Of a DNA stretch of 64,000 nt, positions 60,993-64,000 are shown one piece after another. The notes below the pieces were generated by a model. That model made no database searches, was not told the origin of the DNA, and saw nothing but the letters and a program-made list of their open reading frames with translations. The stretch is from Anoxybacteroides tepidamans (GTDB lineage Bacteria > Bacillota > Bacilli > Bacillales > Anoxybacillaceae): positions 89,352-153,351 of the forward strand of contig NZ_JACHEP010000004.1 in NCBI RefSeq assembly GCF_014201465.1. The letters run 5' to 3'. Made by a program: the position numbers and the translations under genes. Position 1 is the first letter of the stretch. Every line of letters starts with the position of its first letter.

Positions 60993-61649
60993 ATGAAGAA
61001 AATAGTTGTTTTTGGTTCAGGTGGACATGCAAAAGTTGTAATTGATATTGTTGGAAAATCTGAAAAGTATAGTCTTTATGGTGTGATTGATGGCTTTCGT
61101 TCTCGAAATGAAGAGTTTTGTGGTTATAAAATATTAGGTGATGAATCGTCTCTTTTGAATTTAAACGAAGAAATATATGGTGGGATAGTCGCTATCGGTG
61201 ACAACTGGGTTCGAAGAAAAGTTGTAGAGAAAGTCATATATATTATTCCAAATTTTAAGTTTATTTCACTAATACATCCTTCTGCTGTTATAGGTGATAG
61301 AGTGAAAATTGGAGATGGAACAGTAGTTATGGGGGGGGTTGTAATAAATAGTGATACAGTTATTGGTGAGCATTGTATTATAAATACTAAATCTTCTATT
61401 GATCATGACTGTTTAATTGGCAATTATGTTAGTATTGCTCCAGGTGTGACTCTTGCAGGTAATGTAAAGATAGGAGATTATTCAGCTATCTCTCTAGGAG
61501 CTAATGTTATTCATTCTATAAATATAGGGGAACATACTTTAATTGGTGCCGGGGCTACTGTGATTAAAGATATTGAATCTTATGTTGTTGCATATGGTAC
61601 ACCAGCCAAAATAATTAGGAGTAGGAAAATAGGAGAAAAGTATTTATAA
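60993..61649 (+). CDS. Sugar O/N-acetyltransferase, PglD/NeuD family
   Basis: 218 residues from ATG 60993. The N-terminal Rossmann-like part has VVFGSGGHAKVVIDIV (about 5-20). The C-terminal left-handed beta helix (about 95-200) has hexapeptide repeats and the catalytic His in INTKSSIDHDCLIGNYVSI. PglD-type enzymes acetylate the amino group made by a DegT-type aminotransferase, which is the next gene. The pair most likely finishes an acetamido-dideoxy sugar. The ribosome site (AGGGG) is 11 bases before the start. AT-rich. Confidence 0.88.
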   Translation: MKKIVVFGSGGHAKVVIDIVGKSEKYSLYGVIDGFRSRNEEFCGYKILGDESSLLNLNEEIYGGIVAIGDNWVRRKVVEKVIYIIPNFKFISLIHPSAVIGDRVKIGDGTVVMGGVVINSDTVIGEHCIINTKSSIDHDCLIGNYVSIAPGVTLAGNVKIGDYSAISLGANVIHSINIGEHTLIGAGATVIKDIESYVVAYGTPAKIIRSRKIGEKYL

Positions 61650-61678
61650 ATTAAAAAAACAAGGAGAAATAAGTCGCG

Positions 61679-62791
61679 GTGAAAAAAATACCTTTTTTAA
61701 AGCCCAACTTGATAACATTAGATGTGTATAAGGAATATATTGAAGAAATAGATAATACGCATATCTATACGAATTACGGTCCGTTAAACAATAAATTTGA
61801 AGAGAGAATAATAGAGGAATATTTCGATAATTTAGGTGCTGTGACAACGGTCAGCAATGCTACACTAGGATTAATCTTAGCAATTTCCCAAATGAAGCGG
61901 CCGAAAGGGAAATACGCTCTTATGCCTAGTTTTACGTTTTCTGCGACACCTTTAGCCGCTATGTGGTGTGGTTTAGAGCCTTATTTTATTGATATCAATG
62001 AAGATGACTGGTTTATGAATCAGGAGCAGTTGGAAGAAGTTTTAAATCAATTGGGGGATGAAGTGGCTGTTGTTGTGCCGTATGCTACGTTTGGAAATTA
62101 TTTAGATCTTTCATACTATCAAAAGTTGCATGAATCAGGAATACCAGTAGTTTTAGATGCTGCTCCTTGTTTTGGAACTACTTATAATGGACAACACATA
62201 GGTCAAGGATTTAAGGGGGCTGTTGTCTTTAGTTTTCATGCAACAAAATCTTTTGGAATTGGTGAAGGTGGATTAGTCTATAGCCAGGATGAAGAATTAA
62301 TAAAAAATATAAGAACTGCTGCTAATTTTGGATATTACGGTAAAAGGGAGTCTATTACATTAGGAATTAATGCAAAGATGTCGGAGTATTTTGCAGCGAT
62401 TGGACTAGCTACACTTGATGTTTATCAAGAAAAAATTTTAAAACGAGAACAACTTTATAATGTTTACTTAGAAGAAATAACAAATGCGGGTTTATTCGAA
62501 CAAGGATGGCAAGTTCAAAAAACAAGAGGGAAAATACCGTTTCAGTTTTTCTCCATTCTTTGTCCTAAGGATGAACTTAATACATATTATTTAAAAAAAT
62601 TGGAGGAAAAAAACATTCAGGCTGTTTCGTATTTTTCACCTGCCTGTCATCAGCAAAAACAATTTTTAAATTGTCCTTATTCTGATCTTTCTATAACGAA
62701 CGAAATTACTAAGAGAGTATTAAGTCTTCCGTTTTGGGAAGATATGAGTAGAGATATTGTTAGATACATTATAGGTTCACTAATTTCTTAA
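61679..62791 (+). CDS. DegT/DnrJ/EryC1-family aminotransferase
   Basis: 370 residues, starting at GTG 61679 with AAGGAG 12 bases upstream. PLP enzyme signatures: TVSNATLGLILAI, MPSFTFSATPLAA, DAAPCFGTTYNGQHIG and the PLP Lys in VFSFHATKSFGIGEGG. It differs clearly from the WbpE-like enzyme of the first cluster (for instance it has no VPMLDLSEQY-type start), so it serves a different sugar. With the acetyltransferase before it and the RmlA-type gene after it, a dTDP-linked acetamido sugar is the best guess. Which carbon is aminated cannot be told. Confidence 0.88.
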   Translation: MKKIPFLKPNLITLDVYKEYIEEIDNTHIYTNYGPLNNKFEERIIEEYFDNLGAVTTVSNATLGLILAISQMKRPKGKYALMPSFTFSATPLAAMWCGLEPYFIDINEDDWFMNQEQLEEVLNQLGDEVAVVVPYATFGNYLDLSYYQKLHESGIPVVLDAAPCFGTTYNGQHIGQGFKGAVVFSFHATKSFGIGEGGLVYSQDEELIKNIRTAANFGYYGKRESITLGINAKMSEYFAAIGLATLDVYQEKILKREQLYNVYLEEITNAGLFEQGWQVQKTRGKIPFQFFSILCPKDELNTYYLKKLEEKNIQAVSYFSPACHQQKQFLNCPYSDLSITNEITKRVLSLPFWEDMSRDIVRYIIGSLIS

Positions 62792-62815
62792 ATTATTTGT
62801 AGGAGGATTACTTAA

Positions 62816-63559
62816 ATGAAAGGCATCATCCTCGCCGGTGGGACGGGATCCCGCCTTTATCCGCTAACGAAAGTAACGAATAAACATTTGCTTCCAGTTG
62901 GAAAATATCCGATGATTTACCATGCCATTTATAAACTGAAAGAGGCTAATATTACTGATATTTTAATTGTGACTGGCCGTGAACATATGGGGGATGTTGT
63001 TAATCTTTTAGGCAGTGGTTCTGAATTTGATGTTCAGTTTACGTATAAAGTGCAGGACCAGGCTGGTGGAATTGCGCAAGCGTTAGGGTTATGTGAAGCA
63101 TTTGTCGGCAATGATTTAATGACAGTTATTTTGGGAGATAACGTATTTTCTGATAGTATTGTGCAATATGTTAAAAATTTTAAAGAACAAGGGGCAGGAG
63201 CGAAAATTTTAATTAAAGAGGTAGAGGACCCTGAGCGATTTGGTGTTCCTGAACTCGAAGGCAATCGTATTAAGAGTATAGAAGAAAAGCCAAAGAAGCC
63301 GAAAAGCCGTTATGCGGTTACAGGAATTTATATGTATGATGCAAAAGTATTTGACATTATTAAAACGTTAAAACCGTCTGCACGCGGTGAGTTGGAAATT
63401 ACCGATGTGAATAATGCCTATATTGCACGAAATGAACTGACGTATGATATTTTGGACGGATGGTGGACGGATGCCGGTACGCATTCATCTTATTTGCGGG
63501 CCAATGAACTTGCAAAAGATGTTGATTTTGGCGGTTTGTTTAATAAAAACATGAAATAA
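62816..63559 (+). CDS. rfbA: Sugar-1-phosphate nucleotidyltransferase (short RmlA/SpsI type)
   Basis: 247 residues. Motifs: KGIILAGGTGSRLYPLTKVTNKHLLPVGKYPM split over about 2-33, ILGDNVFSD, VEDPERFGVPELEG, IEEKPKKPKSRYAVTGIYMYD and GWWTDAGTHSSYL. It lacks the last 40 or so residues of classical RmlA (about 290), as in the short SpsI-like group. It makes dTDP-glucose (or a similar sugar), the first step to dTDP-rhamnose. It precedes the rmlC remnant. Confidence 0.9.
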   Translation: MKGIILAGGTGSRLYPLTKVTNKHLLPVGKYPMIYHAIYKLKEANITDILIVTGREHMGDVVNLLGSGSEFDVQFTYKVQDQAGGIAQALGLCEAFVGNDLMTVILGDNVFSDSIVQYVKNFKEQGAGAKILIKEVEDPERFGVPELEGNRIKSIEEKPKKPKSRYAVTGIYMYDAKVFDIIKTLKPSARGELEITDVNNAYIARNELTYDILDGWWTDAGTHSSYLRANELAKDVDFGGLFNKNMK

Positions 63560-63575
63560 TCGAAGGATGAATGGC

Positions 63576-63734
63576 ATGAGGGTGATTCAAACAATATTTG
63601 ACGGTGTATTTGTATTGGAGCCTACAGTTTACAAAGATGAGCGCGGTTTTTTTATGGAAAGTTATAATGAACAAACATTTCGTAAACTAGGTTTTGATAT
63701 CCACCCAAGTTCGACAGTTTTGAGACCATTTTAG
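63576..63734 (+). pseudogene. rfbC: dTDP-4-dehydrorhamnose 3,5-epimerase, truncated by an insertion sequence
   Basis: The first 43 codons (MRVIQTIFDGVFVLEP, DERGFFMESYNEQTFRKLGF) match the N-terminus of RmlC (normal length about 180). After Asp-Ile-His at 63696-63704 the sequence changes to unrelated DNA that ends the frame at 63734. The break coincides with the left end of an insertion sequence. rmlC activity would be lost unless another copy exists; the rest of the gene may lie past the insertion sequence, off the window. Confidence 0.88.
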
Positions 63735-64000
63735 GCAAATGGAAATGACTAAAATGCTTTTATATCAAGGATTTCGTGATTGCGGATCCTAGAAAAAAAC
63801 GCCGAATTTCATAGGCACACGATTTATTAATTTATTCTTTTAAAATGAATGTTTATACGTTATAATATAGGCATGTACATACGACGAGTAACACGCAAAA
63901 ACAAAGATGGAACAACCGTTGCTTATCTCCAGCTTGCTCACAACGAATGGGATCCGAAGGCCAAATATGCGAAAGCGAAGGTGATTTATTCGTTTGGGCG
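63705..64000 (+). mobile_element. Insertion sequence, left part (IS1634-like)
   Basis: Foreign DNA starts at about 63705 (CCAAGTTCGACAGTTTTGAG), right where the rmlC homology ends. A non-coding left end of about 170 bases leads to a transposase start at 63873. The right end is off the window, so target duplication cannot be checked. Confidence 0.75.
63873..64000 (+). CDS. Transposase N-terminus, IS1634-like, cut by the window edge
   Basis: 42 codons are visible: MYIRRVTRKNKDGTTVAYLQ followed by LAHNEWDPKAKYAKAKVIYS. This matches from memory the start of IS1634/IS4-superfamily transposases common in Geobacillus and Anoxybacillus. The catalytic DDE part is outside the window. Confidence 0.72.
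   Translation, partial: MYIRRVTRKNKDGTTVAYLQLAHNEWDPKAKYAKAKVIYSFG

Overview
The window is from a low-to-moderate-GC thermophilic Bacillaceae, most like Anoxybacillus, Geobacillus or Parageobacillus. This rests on the B. subtilis-like gene order yvhJ-yvyE-degS-degU-degV-comFA-comFC...yvyF-flgM-flgN-flgK-flgL-yviE-fliW-csrA-hag, a SecA2/SlaP accessory secretion pair, an SbsC-type S-layer-domain protein and a group I intron in hag. No rRNA, tRNA or CRISPR array was seen.

Layout. (1) 1-2.4 kb: accessory DNA with a solo TnpB, an XRE regulator with palindromes upstream, terminator hairpins and gene/repeat remnants. (2) 2.4-10 kb: five signal-peptide-bearing surface proteins (CAP domain, phosphodiester glycosidase, SbsC-like, S41 protease, NlpC/P60) and one cytosolic unknown. 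(3) 10-13.3 kb, minus strand: secA2-slaP, the accessory export pair known for S-layer proteins in B. anthracis. (4) 13.5-28 kb, plus strand: a WecA/TagO-type initiating transferase, then a Wzx/Wzy-type polysaccharide cluster with a complete WbpA-B-E-D-I set for UDP-2,3-diacetamido-2,3-dideoxy-mannuronic acid, plus GalU and three glycosyltransferases. I infer that it makes the secondary cell wall polymer holding the S-layer. (5) 28-34.3 kb, minus strand: wall-lytic and wall-assembly genes (SpoIID/LytB, SH3 protein, seven-SH3 amidase, LCP ligase). (6) 34.4-40.6 kb: yvyE, degSU, degV, comFA and comFC; comFB is missing.

(7) 40.6-51.9 kb: flagellar genes. An extra block between comFC and yvyF carries a giant FliK-like protein, a small FlhB C-domain protein with a changed cleavage motif, a FliS-like chaperone, a second flagellin and a YaaR protein. 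Sigma-D promoters lie before flgM and hag, a likely one lies before the extra block, and a CsrA site lies in the hag leader. hag is interrupted by a group I intron; a LAGLIDADG endonuclease gene lies just downstream on the opposite strand and ends inside the hag terminator. (8) 53.3-63.7 kb: large multi-domain glycosyltransferases and sugar-nucleotide genes, partly very AT-rich, probably for flagellin or surface glycosylation. The cluster ends in an rmlC gene cut by an insertion sequence that runs off the window.

A family of hairpin-rich repeats (copies at 28.2, 37.3 and 53.0 kb, fragment at 2.36 kb) keeps its stem layout while stem sequences differ. It is the least explained signal here.
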